Shown piece after piece: positions 54,716 to 64,000 of a stretch of DNA of 64,000 bases (the first letter of the stretch is position 1; the number at the start of each line of letters is the position of its first letter). This DNA is from Rothia nasisuis. Lineage in GTDB: Bacteria > Actinomycetota > Actinomycetes > Actinomycetales > Micrococcaceae. The stretch lies in contig NZ_CAKMSB010000012.1 of NCBI RefSeq assembly GCF_928381405.1, positions 1-64,000 on the forward strand, read 5' to 3'. A program made the position numbers and the translations under genes. Under the pieces are notes generated by a model, which was not told where the DNA came from, searched no databases, and saw only the letters and a list, made by a program, of their open reading frames with translations.

Positions 54716-55735
54716 ATGACAAACATTCTGCAATCAGATATCTGGGCCCGGTTTCAAGAGGCAAACGGCCACAAAGTCTTCAGCGGCCGGGGGGACGGCT
54801 GGCATTACCTAGCAATTTTGGAAGGCGGCAAAACCGGCCGCTACCTTTACACGCCCTACGGCCCGGAGGCCAGTAGTGCTGCCGCCTTCGATGAGGCTAT
54901 TGCAGATCTCAAACGAGTAGCCGCAGAGAACAAGTGTTGGTTCGTTCGTGTGGAACCCACCCAGTCAGATATTTGGGGTAACCAGAGCGGTGAAGCCTTT
55001 CTAGCGGCTCGCGGGTTCAAGCTCGCCCCGCGCCAGATTCAGCCTGCACACACCCAGATTATCGATCTAACTCAGAGTGAGGAAGACCTCATTAAAGGGA
55101 TGTCGTCGTCAAACCGTAACCTACACCGCAACATTCATAAGAAGGGTGTGACCTTTGAGAAGTCACAGAACCCTGCCGATGTAAAAATTCTGTTGCACTA
55201 CCTAGACCAGACCGCTACCCGTCTCGGTTTCAACCGTCAGCAGGACGACTACCTGACCAAGGTCGCTGAGGTGCTCATGCCTGCCGGTGCAGCCACTCTC
55301 TTTATCGCCAAGGTTGACGGTGAGCCCATAGGCGCCTCCCTCAACTATGATTCCGATGACACCCGTGTCTACGCTCATACGGCCACCTCTTTTGAGCACC
55401 GCAAACTGAAAGTGGGCACTCCCCTACTCTCTTACATCATGCTAGATGCCAAGGAGCAGGGCCTGACGCAGCTCGATCTTTTTGGTATCGCCCCGACCGA
55501 TGACCCGGATCATGAGTGGGCAGGTTTCACCCAGTTCAAGAAGTCCTTTGGCGGTAGGTCAGTGGCCTACCCCGGCACCTGGGATTTGCCGGTCTCAGCG
55601 GCAGGCTACAGGATTTACGGGGGAATCCGCACGGCCCGCGAGACTCTGGCGGCAGGTAAGAAGGCACTCCGGGGGCGGGTGCTCCCCAAGGCCAGGGGCG
55701 CTGTAGGTAAGTTACGCGCGAAAGCCGGCGCTTAA
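54716..55735 (+). CDS. FemX-like peptidoglycan interpeptide bridge enzyme
   Basis: The 339-residue protein is of the FemABX/GNAT-like family, whose members add the first amino acids to lipid II side chains using aminoacyl-tRNA. It has SDIWARFQEANGHKVF at the N-terminus, LIKGMSSSNRNLHRNIHKKG, ATLFIAKVDGEPIGA and QLDLFGIAPTDDPDHEWAGF followed by FKKSFGG. The absence of a coiled-coil arm separates it from FemA/B. The start at ATG 54716 is preferred; GTG 54710 is closer to the AAGGTAAG site. It follows the LCP gene on the same strand. Confidence 0.9.
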   Translation: MTNILQSDIWARFQEANGHKVFSGRGDGWHYLAILEGGKTGRYLYTPYGPEASSAAAFDEAIADLKRVAAENKCWFVRVEPTQSDIWGNQSGEAFLAARGFKLAPRQIQPAHTQIIDLTQSEEDLIKGMSSSNRNLHRNIHKKGVTFEKSQNPADVKILLHYLDQTATRLGFNRQQDDYLTKVAEVLMPAGAATLFIAKVDGEPIGASLNYDSDDTRVYAHTATSFEHRKLKVGTPLLSYIMLDAKEQGLTQLDLFGIAPTDDPDHEWAGFTQFKKSFGGRSVAYPGTWDLPVSAAGYRIYGGIRTARETLAAGKKALRGRVLPKARGAVGKLRAKAGA

Positions 55736-55743
55736 AAATTGGG

Positions 55744-55784
55744 GCCCGTCAGCTCACTGACGGACGGCTTGACGGGCTGTTTTG
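55744..55784 (+). terminator. Terminator downstream of the FemX-like gene
   Basis: GCCCGTCA (55744-55751) pairs with TGACGGGC (55770-55777), followed by TGTTTTG. An inner GTCAG/CTGAC pair offers an alternative smaller stem. It lies eight bases after the stop codon. Confidence 0.6.
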
Positions 55785-55903
55785 CTATCCCATTTAATGC
55801 CCAAGTCGCCCATGAACCCCCGCCCCGGTAGCTCTTAGCGAGTTCGATACGCGGGGAGCCGGTTTTAATGAACTGGCGGGCCCTCTTCTCTGGCCTGAGT
55901 TAT

Positions 55904-56899
55904 TTATTTCTGCATGATTCCGGCAATCATAGCGGAGTAGCGGGAGAGCTTATGCTCGGCTTCAATCAGGCGCACGGTGCCTGATTTGGAACGCATGACC
56001 AGGGACTGGGTGGTCACCGTGTCACGCCCATAGCGCACACCGCGCAATAGCTTGCCGTCGGTGATGCCGGTGGCGGCGAAGAAGCAGTTGTCGGTGGTGA
56101 CAAGTTCGTCGGTGGTGAGCACAGCGTCAAGGTCGTGGCCTGCGTCGAGAGCTTTTTGGCGTTCTGCTTCGTCAACGGGGGCCAGACGGCCCTGAATGAC
56201 ACCGCCGGTAGCCTTGATGGCGCAGGCAGCGACAATGCCCTCGGGAGTGCCGCCGGTGCCCATCATCAGGTCAACACCGGTGCCCTCGCGGCAGGCTGCG
56301 ATAGCTCCTGCCACGTCACCGTCTAAAATCATGCGGGTACGAGCTCCGGTGGCGCGGATCTCTTCGACGAGCTTGGCGTGGCGGGGCCGGTCAAGGACGC
56401 AGACGGTGAGCTGGTTGACGTTGGTGCCTTTGGCTTTGGCGACCAGGTGCAGGTTTTGCTTGACGGGGAGACGCAAATCAACGAGGTCTGCGGCGTCTGG
56501 GCCGGTGACGAGTTTTTCCATGTAGAACACAGCAGAGGGATCAAACATGGTGCCGCCTTCGGCGACGGCAATAACAGAGAGAGCGTTATCCATACCCAAG
56601 GACGTGAGGCGAGTGCCGTCAATGGGGTCGACCGCGACGTCAAATCTTGCACCTGAACCGTCGCCGACCTGCTCGCCGTTGAAGAGCATGGGGGCTTCGT
56701 CCTTCTCGCCTTCGCCGATGACGACGGTGCCGTTGAAGTGCACGGTCTTGAGGCGGGCACGCATGGCGTCTACGGCGGCGCCGTCGGCCATGTTTTTGTT
56801 GCCTGCACCGACCAGGGGGCCCGAGGCGATGGCAGCGGCTTCGGTGGCGCGCACCAGTTCTAGCGCCAGGTTGCGGTCTTCGTTGATTACTTCTGACAT
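55904..56899 (-). CDS. glpX: Class II fructose-1,6-bisphosphatase
   Basis: GlpX hydrolyses fructose-1,6-bisphosphate in gluconeogenesis. The 331-residue product has [13 protein letters not shown], the metal-binding [30 protein letters not shown] and [13 protein letters not shown]. Length is normal. It starts at ATG 56899 and is divergent from the DUF4245 gene. The neighbouring carbonic anhydrase and fumC are common companions in actinobacteria. Confidence 0.96.
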   Translation of the reverse strand: MSEVINEDRNLALELVRATEAAAIASGPLVGAGNKNMADGAAVDAMRARLKTVHFNGTVVIGEGEKDEAPMLFNGEQVGDGSGARFDVAVDPIDGTRLTSLGMDNALSVIAVAEGGTMFDPSAVFYMEKLVTGPDAADLVDLRLPVKQNLHLVAKAKGTNVNQLTVCVLDRPRHAKLVEEIRATGARTRMILDGDVAGAIAACREGTGVDLMMGTGGTPEGIVAACAIKATGGVIQGRLAPVDEAERQKALDAGHDLDAVLTTDELVTTDNCFFAATGITDGKLLRGVRYGRDTVTTQSLVMRSKSGTVRLIEAEHKLSRYSAMIAGIMQK

Positions 56900-57100
56900 A
56901 ACTCACCTTCGAGTAGTTTTGTGTTTGTGCGGCTTACACTCCCTCACCAGGGCGAAACCGAGAGGGTGAAACCTTCGGTCTCTAGCCTACTCGTTTCTGG
57001 TCGGCTTTACCGGGGTTGGGCTTCATCGTTGCTCTAGATGACGAGCGCGCACACCCTGACAGGTGGCGCGTAGGGCGGTTGATAGACCAGAATAGAAGGC

Positions 57101-57808
57101 GTGATTTCATCGACTAACCCCAATACCCAGCCCGATTCGCCCGATGCACAGAACAAGGGCACTACGGTCTCCCCCGCCCCTGAGGGCGAGGAGCAGGTGG
57201 TTCCTCAGATTACGCAGAAGCAGGCTGAGCGCATTAACGCGCCCGCGCGTAACATGGTGATTTCGATGGTCGTGATGGTTCTGCTTCTGCTACCGGTGCT
57301 GTGGTTGATGCCGCAGCCGAATAAGAATCCCTACCGGCCGTCTGTGGATCTACCGGTGGCCGCCTATGAGGCGAGCGAGCAGGCGGGTTACCCTGTGGTT
57401 GCGGCTGAGCAGGAGGGCTGGCATTACAATTATGCCCGCTGGGTCACCGGGCAGGCAGACGGTATTAACTATTGGTCCACCGGTCAGGTGACTCCGGCCA
57501 ATGATTTTATCGAGCTGATTCAGGCCACGGGCACCAACCCCACCTGGGTAGCGCAGATAGTGGGTCAGGCAGTACCCGAAGCAACGGTGAGCGCTGGGGG
57601 TGTAACCTGGGACGTTCGTACCCTGGTCGATCCCGACGACAGGGAGAAAATCACCACTTTTTACATCGGTGAGGTAGAGGGGACCACAGTGATTCTCAAG
57701 GGCGAGGCGGAGCCCACCGAGTTCCAGGCCCTGGCCGAAGCTACCGTGGCCTACATGGCCGCCCCCACGGCGACCCTTGCCCCCACCGCCTCCAGCGGCA
57801 TCCAGTAG
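57101..57808 (+). CDS. DUF4245 family membrane-anchored protein
   Basis: The 235-residue protein has a Pro/Gln-rich cytoplasmic N-terminus, one transmembrane segment (about residues 50-70, MVISMVVMVLLLLPVLWLM) and an extracytoplasmic domain with VVAAEQEGWHYNYARW and GVTWDVRTLVD. This matches the actinobacterial DUF4245 family, usually encoded opposite glpX. No function is known. The start is GTG at 57101 behind AGAAGG. The last 20 residues are Ala/Thr/Ser-rich. Confidence 0.85.
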   Translation: MISSTNPNTQPDSPDAQNKGTTVSPAPEGEEQVVPQITQKQAERINAPARNMVISMVVMVLLLLPVLWLMPQPNKNPYRPSVDLPVAAYEASEQAGYPVVAAEQEGWHYNYARWVTGQADGINYWSTGQVTPANDFIELIQATGTNPTWVAQIVGQAVPEATVSAGGVTWDVRTLVDPDDREKITTFYIGEVEGTTVILKGEAEPTEFQALAEATVAYMAAPTATLAPTASSGIQ

Positions 57809-57915
57809 GGCGTATCGAGTTTACCTGTCTCTCTGTAAAATGTAACCCAAATTATGCTGTCATAGGCAGGGCTGACTTGGTAGGTTAGACCTTAACCTGA
57901 GAAAGGAATCCTGCT

Positions 57916-58539
57916 GTGACTACCATCAAAACCCCCACCCAAGCCTGGGAACGTCTTGTTGAAGGTAACGCCCGTTTTGTAGGGGGCACCCGCTCGCACC
58001 CCCACCAGGACGCCGCCCGACGCGCCGAGCTCGTGGCCGGCCAGTACCCCTTCGCCGCAATTTTTGGGTGTGGCGATTCCCGCCTGGCTGCAGAAATTAT
58101 CTTTGACCTAGGGCTGGGTGATGCCTTCGTGGTTCGTACGGCAGGCCAGGTGCTGGATGATGCCGTACTGGGCTCCCTGGAATACGCCTCTGGTGCCCTC
58201 AATACCCCGCTGATTATGGTGCTGGGCCACGACTCCTGCGGGGCCATTACCGCCACCCACAAGGCCCTGGTGGAAGGCGAAATGCCGGGCGGTTTCATTC
58301 GCAATTTGGTTGAGGGTATTCTGCCGTCTGTTATCTCGCCAGAGCTTCCCCACGATGCGTCCATCAACGACATGGTTGTAGAGCACACCCGTCAGACCGC
58401 CGCCCGTATCGCCGAGCAGTCCGGCATCATCCGCGAGCGCATTGAAGATGGATCCCTGGCCGTGGTGGGCGTCTTCTACCACCTGGCTGACGGTAAAGCC
58501 GACCTGGTTTACTCATCCTCTCCGTCCATTACGGACTAG
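57916..58539 (+). CDS. Beta-class carbonic anhydrase
   Basis: The 207-residue enzyme interconverts CO2 and bicarbonate. The zinc ligands are Cys52 in GCGDSR with the Asp54-Arg56 dyad, His105 and Cys108 in GHDSCGA. The segment VVRTAGQVLDDAVLGSLEYA is also typical. The start is GTG at 57916 behind GAAAGG. It may supply bicarbonate for PurK and carboxylases, although that is general knowledge and not shown here. Confidence 0.94.
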   Translation: MTTIKTPTQAWERLVEGNARFVGGTRSHPHQDAARRAELVAGQYPFAAIFGCGDSRLAAEIIFDLGLGDAFVVRTAGQVLDDAVLGSLEYASGALNTPLIMVLGHDSCGAITATHKALVEGEMPGGFIRNLVEGILPSVISPELPHDASINDMVVEHTRQTAARIAEQSGIIRERIEDGSLAVVGVFYHLADGKADLVYSSSPSITD

Positions 58540-58556
58540 AGGGGTTTATTCACAGT
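58540..58556. repeat. Possible solo arm of the palindromic family (copy 8)
   Basis: GGGGTTTATTCACAGTT just after the carbonic anhydrase stop resembles the family arm, and is followed by CGGCCCGGGTTCGTC which recalls the CTGGGTTCGCC flank. No right arm is visible, so this is a weak call. Confidence 0.3.
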
Positions 58557-58632
58557 TGGCTGGGCGGCCCGGGTTCGTCATGTTTTGACTCTAAAGCGAC
58601 AGGCGTCACGTGAGCCTAGTAGACTAGCGAAT

Positions 58633-60039
58633 ATGGCTGAAAACACTGAATACCGCATTGAACACGACACTATGGGTGAGGTTCGCGTACCTGTAGATGC
58701 CCTCTACCGCGCTCAGACCCAGCGTGCCGTCGAAAATTTCCCTATCTCAGGTCAGACACTGGAGTCTGCCCATATTCGCGCCCTTGCCCTCATTAAGAAG
58801 GCAGCTGCGAGCGCCAATGAGGAGCTGGGTGTTCTTGATGCTACCCGGGCTGCCGCTATCCGTGATGCTGCGGATAAGGTAGCTGCTGGTGACTACGATG
58901 ACCATTTCCCCATTGATGTCTTTCAGACCGGTTCGGGTACCTCGTCAAACATGAACACCAATGAGGTGCTGGCGACCCTGGCTAACCAGGCACTGGAGGG
59001 CAAGGAGGTTGAGGTTCACCCCAATGATCACGTCAACGCTTCGCAGTCCTCTAATGACGTCTTCCCCACCTCCGTGCATGTGGCTGCGACCGAGGCTCTG
59101 CTCAAGGATCTCGTCCCGGCCCTAGAATACCTGGCTGAGTCGTTAGAGCGTAAGGCTGTGGAGTTCAAGGACGTTGTAAAGTCCGGCCGTACCCACCTGA
59201 TGGACGCCACCCCCGTGACCCTGGGCCAGGAGTTCTCCGGCTACGCTGCCCAGGTGCGCTACGGTGTTGAGCGTATTCATGCTTCCCTGCCTCGCGTGGC
59301 GGAGGTTCCCCTCGGTGGCACCGCAGTGGGCACCGGTATCAACACCCCCGACGGCTTTAGCGCCCGCGTCATTGAGCTGCTGGCAGAAGAGACCGGCCTG
59401 CCCCTGACCGAGGCCCGCAACCACTTTGAGGCCCAGGCCAACCGTGACGGTCTCATTGAAGCTTCGGGCCAGCTGCGCAATATCGCCTACTCCTTCATGA
59501 AGATCAACAACGATATTCGCTGGATGGGTTCTGGCCCTAACACTGGCCTGGGCGAGTTGCACATCCCCGATCTGCAGCCCGGCTCATCGATTATGCCCGG
59601 CAAGGTCAACCCCGTCATCTGTGAGGCGGCTATTATGGTGGCGGCCCAGGTCATTGGTAACGACACCACCATTGCCCTGTCCTCCACCAACGGAGCTTTT
59701 GAGCTGAACGTGGGCATCCCGGTCATGGCCGCTAACCTGCTGCAGTCCATCCGCCTGCTGGCTAACACCTCCCGCGTGATGGCTGACAAGATGATCGACG
59801 GTCTGGAGGCTAACGTAGAGCGGGCCCGCTTCCTGGCTGAGGCCTCCCCCTCCACCGTGACCCCCATGAACAAGCTGATCGGCTACGAGGCAGCAGCCAA
59901 GATCGCCAAGTACTCGGTGGCCAACAAGACCACCGTGCGCGAGGCCGTCATCGCCCTGGGTTATGTTGAGCGCGGTGAAGTCACCGAGGCCCAGCTGGAT
60001 GATGCCCTGGACGTCACCAAGATGCTGGGTAGCTTCTAA
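58633..60039 (+). CDS. fumC: Class II fumarate hydratase
   Basis: FumC interconverts fumarate and malate in the TCA cycle. The 468-residue product has [42 protein letters not shown] and the superfamily signature [11 protein letters not shown]. Length is normal. The start at ATG 58633 ([15 protein letters not shown]) is chosen over an upstream GTG-type frame with unconserved residues. Fumarate released by the FahA encoded further right would enter here. Confidence 0.96.
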   Translation: MAENTEYRIEHDTMGEVRVPVDALYRAQTQRAVENFPISGQTLESAHIRALALIKKAAASANEELGVLDATRAAAIRDAADKVAAGDYDDHFPIDVFQTGSGTSSNMNTNEVLATLANQALEGKEVEVHPNDHVNASQSSNDVFPTSVHVAATEALLKDLVPALEYLAESLERKAVEFKDVVKSGRTHLMDATPVTLGQEFSGYAAQVRYGVERIHASLPRVAEVPLGGTAVGTGINTPDGFSARVIELLAEETGLPLTEARNHFEAQANRDGLIEASGQLRNIAYSFMKINNDIRWMGSGPNTGLGELHIPDLQPGSSIMPGKVNPVICEAAIMVAAQVIGNDTTIALSSTNGAFELNVGIPVMAANLLQSIRLLANTSRVMADKMIDGLEANVERARFLAEASPSTVTPMNKLIGYEAAAKIAKYSVANKTTVREAVIALGYVERGEVTEAQLDDALDVTKMLGSF

Positions 60040-60080
60040 ATCAGCATCATTTTTTAGAGGTAGCCCCCCCTAGAGCTAGG

Positions 60081-60112
60081 GTGCCCGGTCCCCTATCTCA
60101 GGGGCCGGGCAC
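60081..60112. terminator. Hairpin between fumC and the thiolase gene
   Basis: GTGCCCGG-T-CCCCT (60081-60094) pairs with AGGGGCCGGGCAC (60100-60112) with one bulged base, a very GC-rich stem in a convergent intergenic gap. No T-run follows on the plus strand. It can serve fumC and, on the other strand, the thiolase operon. Confidence 0.6.
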
Positions 60113-60119
60113 AGCTATA

Positions 60120-60195
60120 AAAGCTTATTCATCAGGGGTTCCGCAGGCTCACGCTCGCTGTGAGCTTGTTTCATCTACCCTTATGAATAAGCCTC
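60120..60195. repeat. Palindromic intergenic element, copy 9
   Basis: AAGCTTATTCATCAGGGG (60121-60138) and ACCCTTATGAATAAGCCTC (60177-60195) bound about 76 bp with a core GGCTCACGCTCGCTGTG similar to copies 1 and 4. Its right arm lies inside the 3' end of the thiolase gene and supplies that gene's last residues and stop codon. Confidence 0.75.
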
Positions 60196-61388
60196 TCTGC
60201 GCGAAGGATGAGGGCATCTCCCTGGCCACCGCCACCGCAGAGGGCCACCGCCGCGTAGGTAGCCTCGGGAGTTTGGTTCAGGGCGTGAGCCGCGTGCACC
60301 ACCAGGCGGGCACCTGAAGCCCCCACCGGGTGCCCCAGGGCAATCGCCCCGCCGTGGGGGTTCACCCTCTCTGCATCCAGGCCCAACTCGCGGGCAGACA
60401 CCGCCGATACTGCCGCAAAGGCCTCGTTAATCTCAACGTGGTCAAGGTCGGCCACTGTGAGGCCCGCCTTGTCAAGGGCAGCTGCAATAGCGCGAGAGGG
60501 CTGGTAGTGCAACACGTTCTCGGGGCCTGCCGTATTAGCCCAGGCAAGGACGGTCGCCAGCGGCTTGATCCCGTTTTCTTCGGCAAATTCTCGGGTGGAG
60601 AGCACCAGGGCTGCTGCCCCGTCAGAAAGCGGAGAGGCATTCCCGGCGGTAATGGTGCCCTCCTTCTCAAAAGCGGGTCGCAGCTTTGCCAAAACCTCAA
60701 CCGTGGTGCCCTCGCGCACCCCCTCATCGGCGGTGACCTCGGTAACCTGACCGCGGCGTCCTTGCACCTGAACCGGGGCAATCTCGGCTTCAAAAAGACC
60801 TGCTGCCGCAGCGGCATGCGCGCGCTGATGTGAAGCAGCCGCAAGAGCGTCCTGCTCCTGGCGAGTCAGCTCGAAATCCGCGTTAGCCCCCTCAGTCAGC
60901 AGCCCCATAGACTCTCCGCTCTGGGCGTCGGTGAGGGCGTCACGTTCAACGGCATCGAGCACCCCGGCAGCACCAAAAACCCTGCCGGATCGGAAGTCCG
61001 GCAACAGGAAGGGGGCCTGGGACATAGACTCCTGACCACCTGCTACGGCAACGGTCGCTTCGCCGGCACGAATCAGGCGGGCGGCATCCATCACTGCTCG
61101 CAGACCCGATAGACAGACGCTGTTGACCGTCACTGCCGGGGTGGAAACAGGAATGCCGCTAGCGCGGGCGGTCTGCTTGGCGGGGTTCTGCCCCGCACCC
61201 GCCTGCACCACCTGGCCAAAGACCACGGCATCTACCTGTTCAGGGGTAACGTCTGCCCCTTGCAGGGCACAGTCTAGGGCAATTGACCCTAGCTCTACGG
61301 CGGTCAGTGAGGAAATAGCTCCCATAATCTTGCCCTGGGGTGTGCGGGCAGCGCCGATAATGACAACGTCTTTGTTGCTAGTTTGCAT
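60171..61388 (-). CDS. Acetyl-CoA acetyltransferase (thiolase)
   Basis: This thiolase of about 405 residues would split acetoacetyl-CoA to two acetyl-CoA. The acylated Cys92 lies in [11 protein letters not shown], the catalytic His in [14 protein letters not shown] and the second Cys in [12 protein letters not shown]. The start at ATG 61388 follows AAGGAC and overlaps the scoB 3' end by 11 bases. The normal end of the family is close to [11 protein letters not shown]; the following RLIHKGR and stop are encoded by the arm of a palindromic element. It forms an operon with scoA, scoB and fahA. Confidence 0.93.
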   Translation of the reverse strand: MQTSNKDVVIIGAARTPQGKIMGAISSLTAVELGSIALDCALQGADVTPEQVDAVVFGQVVQAGAGQNPAKQTARASGIPVSTPAVTVNSVCLSGLRAVMDAARLIRAGEATVAVAGGQESMSQAPFLLPDFRSGRVFGAAGVLDAVERDALTDAQSGESMGLLTEGANADFELTRQEQDALAAASHQRAHAAAAAGLFEAEIAPVQVQGRRGQVTEVTADEGVREGTTVEVLAKLRPAFEKEGTITAGNASPLSDGAAALVLSTREFAEENGIKPLATVLAWANTAGPENVLHYQPSRAIAAALDKAGLTVADLDHVEINEAFAAVSAVSARELGLDAERVNPHGGAIALGHPVGASGARLVVHAAHALNQTPEATYAAVALCGGGGQGDALILRAERLIHKGR

Positions 61389-62031
61389 GGTCAAGTCCTT
61401 CTGCAAGGGTAAAGGTCGCGTCGGTTTTCTCATAAATTTCTTCGAGGGTAACGCCAGGTGCCATGTCCGTCAAGACCAGACCGGTTTCAGTAACATCAAA
61501 ATCAGCAAGGTCGGTAATGATACGATTTACCACTCCCACACCGGTCAATGGCAGGTCGCACCGCTTTTTGAGCTTGGGAGAACCGTCTTTTGCCACGTGG
61601 TCGGTCAGTACAATCACGCGCGGAGTACCGGCAACCAGATCCATAGCTCCACCCATACCCTTGACCATCTTGCCGGGGATCATCCAGTTGGCAAGGTCAC
61701 CCGTTTCAGAAACCTCCATGGCTCCTAAGATGGCGGTGGCAACCTTACCTCCGCGAATCATGGCAAAACTGGTAGCGGAGTCAAAAATAGCGGCACCCGG
61801 CACCAGGGTCACAGTCTGCTTACCCGCATTGATGAGGTCAGCGTCCTCCTCCCCCTCATAGGGAAAGGGGCCCATTCCCAGAATTCCGTTCTCTGACTGC
61901 AGCATCACACGGACGTCGTCAGGCAGGTGGTTAGCTACCAGGGTGGGGATACCAATACCCAGATTGACATAGGAACCGTTCGGCAGTTCGAGGGCAGCTC
62001 GGGCTGCCATCTCATCGCGTGTCCAGGGCAT
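61378..62031 (-). CDS. scoB: 3-oxoacid CoA-transferase subunit B
   Basis: This subunit of succinyl-CoA:3-ketoacid CoA-transferase activates acetoacetate to acetoacetyl-CoA. The 217-residue product has [18 protein letters not shown] and the catalytic Glu in [26 protein letters not shown] and the final LAEGL are typical. The start at ATG 62031 has AAGGGAGAA; longer frames are unconserved. Its ATG lies one base after the scoA stop, and it is followed by the thiolase with an overlap. Confidence 0.94.
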   Translation of the reverse strand: MPWTRDEMAARAALELPNGSYVNLGIGIPTLVANHLPDDVRVMLQSENGILGMGPFPYEGEEDADLINAGKQTVTLVPGAAIFDSATSFAMIRGGKVATAILGAMEVSETGDLANWMIPGKMVKGMGGAMDLVAGTPRVIVLTDHVAKDGSPKLKKRCDLPLTGVGVVNRIITDLADFDVTETGLVLTDMAPGVTLEEIYEKTDATFTLAEGLDHAN

Positions 62032-62032
62032 C

Positions 62033-62770
62033 TTATTCTCCCTTCGCTGGGCGCTCGGTCCGGGGGCGAACAGTGCGCTGTTCAATTGGTTTCTTACGGG
62101 GTGAGGCCTGCACGATGTAATCAACTTGCACACCCGGTGTCATCACATCATCGGGGTCTAGCTCGCCCAGGGGGACGATGCTCTCAACCTCGGCTACAGT
62201 GATCCGCCCTGACTCTGCGCACTGGGGGTTGAAATTACGGGCTGTTCGGCGGTAGCGCAGGTTGCCAGAGACATCGCCAATCGCGGCGTGTACCAGGGCA
62301 ACATCGGCAACAATGCCGCGCTCTAAGACGTAGGTTTTACCGTCAAACTCAGCCGTAGGCTTCCCCTCTGCGACCACGGTTCCGACACCGGTTGCGGTGT
62401 AGAAAGCGGGAATACCTGCGCCGCCCGCTCGCAGCCGCTCTGCGAGAGTACCCTGGGGGTTGAATTCAACATCGAGTTCGCCCGAGAGGTAGAGCTGCGC
62501 AAAGAGCTTGTTCTCCCCCACGTACGACGAAAGCACCTTTGATACCTGTCGCCCCTCCAGCAGAACACCGAGGCCTTGCCCATCCACACCCATGTTGTTT
62601 GACACTACGGTGAGATTGGTTCGCCCGGAGTCTCGTACCGCATCGATAAGGTCGAAGGGGTTACCCGAAAGGCCAAACCCACCCACGGCGAGGGTGTCGC
62701 CGTCCTTGATGAGTTCAGTCATCAGCTCGGTGAGGCTGCCTTCGTAAACCTTGGTGTTCTGCTCGCTCAT
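62033..62770 (-). CDS. scoA: 3-oxoacid CoA-transferase subunit A
   Basis: This is the alpha subunit of the same CoA-transferase. The 245-residue product has [20 protein letters not shown] near the N-terminus, [14 protein letters not shown], and [13 protein letters not shown]. Length is normal. It lies eleven bases after fahA and is coupled to scoB. Confidence 0.94.
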   Translation of the reverse strand: MSEQNTKVYEGSLTELMTELIKDGDTLAVGGFGLSGNPFDLIDAVRDSGRTNLTVVSNNMGVDGQGLGVLLEGRQVSKVLSSYVGENKLFAQLYLSGELDVEFNPQGTLAERLRAGGAGIPAFYTATGVGTVVAEGKPTAEFDGKTYVLERGIVADVALVHAAIGDVSGNLRYRRTARNFNPQCAESGRITVAEVESIVPLGELDPDDVMTPGVQVDYIVQASPRKKPIEQRTVRPRTERPAKGE

Positions 62771-62781
62771 AGCTGCTTCCT

Positions 62782-64000
62782 TTACTTCAGGTCACCGGTT
62801 GCCGGGACGATGGTGCCCAGGCAGTCGCCAAAGTCAATGACGCTTCCCTCGGGGCCGGGTGCGGTAGCGGTGAGGCCAATGAGCTGACCGTCCTCTAAGA
62901 AGGTCATCTCATGCCCATCAGCCAGGGTGAGGGGCTCTTTGCCTCCCCAGGACAGCTCGATGAAGGAGCCGCGTTCGTCCTTTTCAGGGCCGGAAATCGT
63001 ACCCGAGGCAAACATGTCGCCGGGGCGTAGGGGGGCTCCGTTGACGGTCATGTGCGCCACCATCTGAGGGGCTGACCAGTACATGTACTTATAGGGCGGG
63101 CGCGAGACCACTTCGCCGTTGACGGTAACGCCGAAGGTGATATCGAGGCCGTAGGGTTCCGCCTCAGAGTCATCGAGGTAGGACGCCAGGGGGTAGGTGC
63201 GCTCAGGAGTAGCAACACGAGCTTCTTGCAGGGCGGCCCAGGGAACGACCCAGGTACCGACCGTTGAGGCAAAAGATTTGCCCAGGTAGGGGCCCAGGGG
63301 AACGTACTCGTAGTTCTGAATTCCGCGTGCTGACCAGTCGTTGAAGAGAAAAACCCCGAAGAGGTGGGAGTCAGCTGCGGTTTTTAGGTCTACTTCGCCC
63401 TTAGGGGCTGACCCACCCAACACAAAACCCAATTCGGCTTCGATATCCAGACGCTGTTCGGGGCCGTAGGACGGCAGCCCTCCGTCCTGGGGCGGGCGCA
63501 AACCCTTGGGGCGAACAATGTCAGAACCTGACACGCGGATGCTACCGGAGCGCCCGTGGTACCCCACCGGCAGGTGCTTCCAATTGGGTTTCAGCGGCTC
63601 TTCCTGTGGGCGGAACATATGCCCCAGGTTAGTTGCGTGGTGTTCAGAAGCGTAGTAATCGACGTAGTCTGCCGGGGTGAAAGCTAGCTGGTAGGTGACC
63701 TCATCCACCGCAAAGCTGGTAGCGTGGACGGTCTGCTCATCGACTTCGGTCAGAGTGTCGACGAGCCAGGAGCGCACCTCGGCCCATACGCTAGCGTCCT
63801 GCTGGAGCAGGGCATCGAGATTAGACGAGGCTACTGCCGTTGCTGCTGCCTCTGAGAGGTTTCCGGTAGCGGCTGAGAGCTCACCCAGGTTAAGTACCCG
63901 GTCACCCAGTCGCGCCCCCAGATGAAAGGTCTTCCCTCCGTCAGCGGAAAATGAGCCGTAGGGCAGGTTCTCAAGGCCAAACCCCTGCGTTGAATGTGTC
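62782..64000 (-). CDS. fahA: Fumarylacetoacetase, partial at right edge
   Basis: The enzyme hydrolyses fumarylacetoacetate to fumarate and acetoacetate, the last step of tyrosine degradation. The frame is open to the right edge, where the N-terminal GFGLENLPYGSFS segment is already present, so only about ten residues are missing. It has DYYASEHHATNLGHMFRP, LPVGYHGRSGSI, AELGFVLGG, FLFNDWSARGIQ and the metal-binding and catalytic residues of the FAH fold. scoA follows on the same strand, joining acetoacetate formation to its activation. Confidence 0.94.
   Translation of the reverse strand, partial: THSTQGFGLENLPYGSFSADGGKTFHLGARLGDRVLNLGELSAATGNLSEAAATAVASSNLDALLQQDASVWAEVRSWLVDTLTEVDEQTVHATSFAVDEVTYQLAFTPADYVDYYASEHHATNLGHMFRPQEEPLKPNWKHLPVGYHGRSGSIRVSGSDIVRPKGLRPPQDGGLPSYGPEQRLDIEAELGFVLGGSAPKGEVDLKTAADSHLFGVFLFNDWSARGIQNYEYVPLGPYLGKSFASTVGTWVVPWAALQEARVATPERTYPLASYLDDSEAEPYGLDITFGVTVNGEVVSRPPYKYMYWSAPQMVAHMTVNGAPLRPGDMFASGTISGPEKDERGSFIELSWGGKEPLTLADGHEMTFLEDGQLIGLTATAPGPEGSVIDFGDCLGTIVPATGDLK

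Overview
The window looks like the chromosome of a moderately GC-rich actinobacterium of the Micrococcaceae, most likely Rothia or a close relative. This is an inference from the gene families present: a WhiB regulator beside a DUF3499 gene, a fused RmlC-RmlD protein, TIGR03089 and TIGR01906 family proteins, a bacterial protein O-mannosyltransferase and an LCP protein. No phylogenetic calculation was possible.

Layout. At 1-233 the end of an IS256-type insertion sequence interrupts a TagD-like cytidylyltransferase gene. Housekeeping genes follow at 433-3757 (sufU, sufS, pth, rplY). A large polysaccharide region occupies about 3931-38788, broken only by glmU-prs, a tRNA-Gln, a low-molecular-weight tyrosine phosphatase and an ABC-F ATPase at 26597-31957. 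It contains dTDP-rhamnose synthesis (rmlA, rmlB, rmlCD), a chain-length/BY-kinase protein, a nucleotidyltransferase plus PqqD-like pair, and a closely packed minus-strand operon (25063 down to 12591) of glycosyltransferases. That operon also holds a Wzy-like polymerase, a cytidylyltransferase of the NeuA type, a four-part CBS-NeuB-SAF-TIM-barrel fusion and an unassigned 360-residue protein. A second accessory block (31947-38788) adds a GT11 fucosyltransferase, more GT2/GT4 enzymes and an MsbA/PglK-like ABC exporter. No priming phosphoglycosyltransferase and no Wzx flippase is present.

From 38959 to 60039 the window is conserved core: ispE-rsmA, a GT87 transferase, tatD-rsmI, pmt, a TIGR01906 membrane protein, an L,D-transpeptidase lipoprotein, DUF3499-whiB, TIGR03089, gtrA, purK-purE, an LCP ligase, a FemX-like enzyme, glpX, a DUF4245 gene, a beta-carbonic anhydrase and fumC. 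At the right edge fahA (running off the window), scoA, scoB and a thiolase form the end of tyrosine/homogentisate degradation. FahA would yield fumarate and acetoacetate, and CoA-transferase plus thiolase would carry the acetoacetate to acetyl-CoA.

The genes join into one theme, cell-surface glycan synthesis. Rhamnose and a nonulosonate-like sugar would be activated here, assembled by about fifteen glycosyltransferases, polymerised by Wzy under BY-kinase/phosphatase control, and possibly attached to the wall by the LCP protein. The most unusual structural signal is a dispersed family of short palindromic elements ending in GAGGCTTATTC. They sit between genes, mostly in the glycan region, and in places supply the start codon, stop codon or last residues of neighbouring genes.
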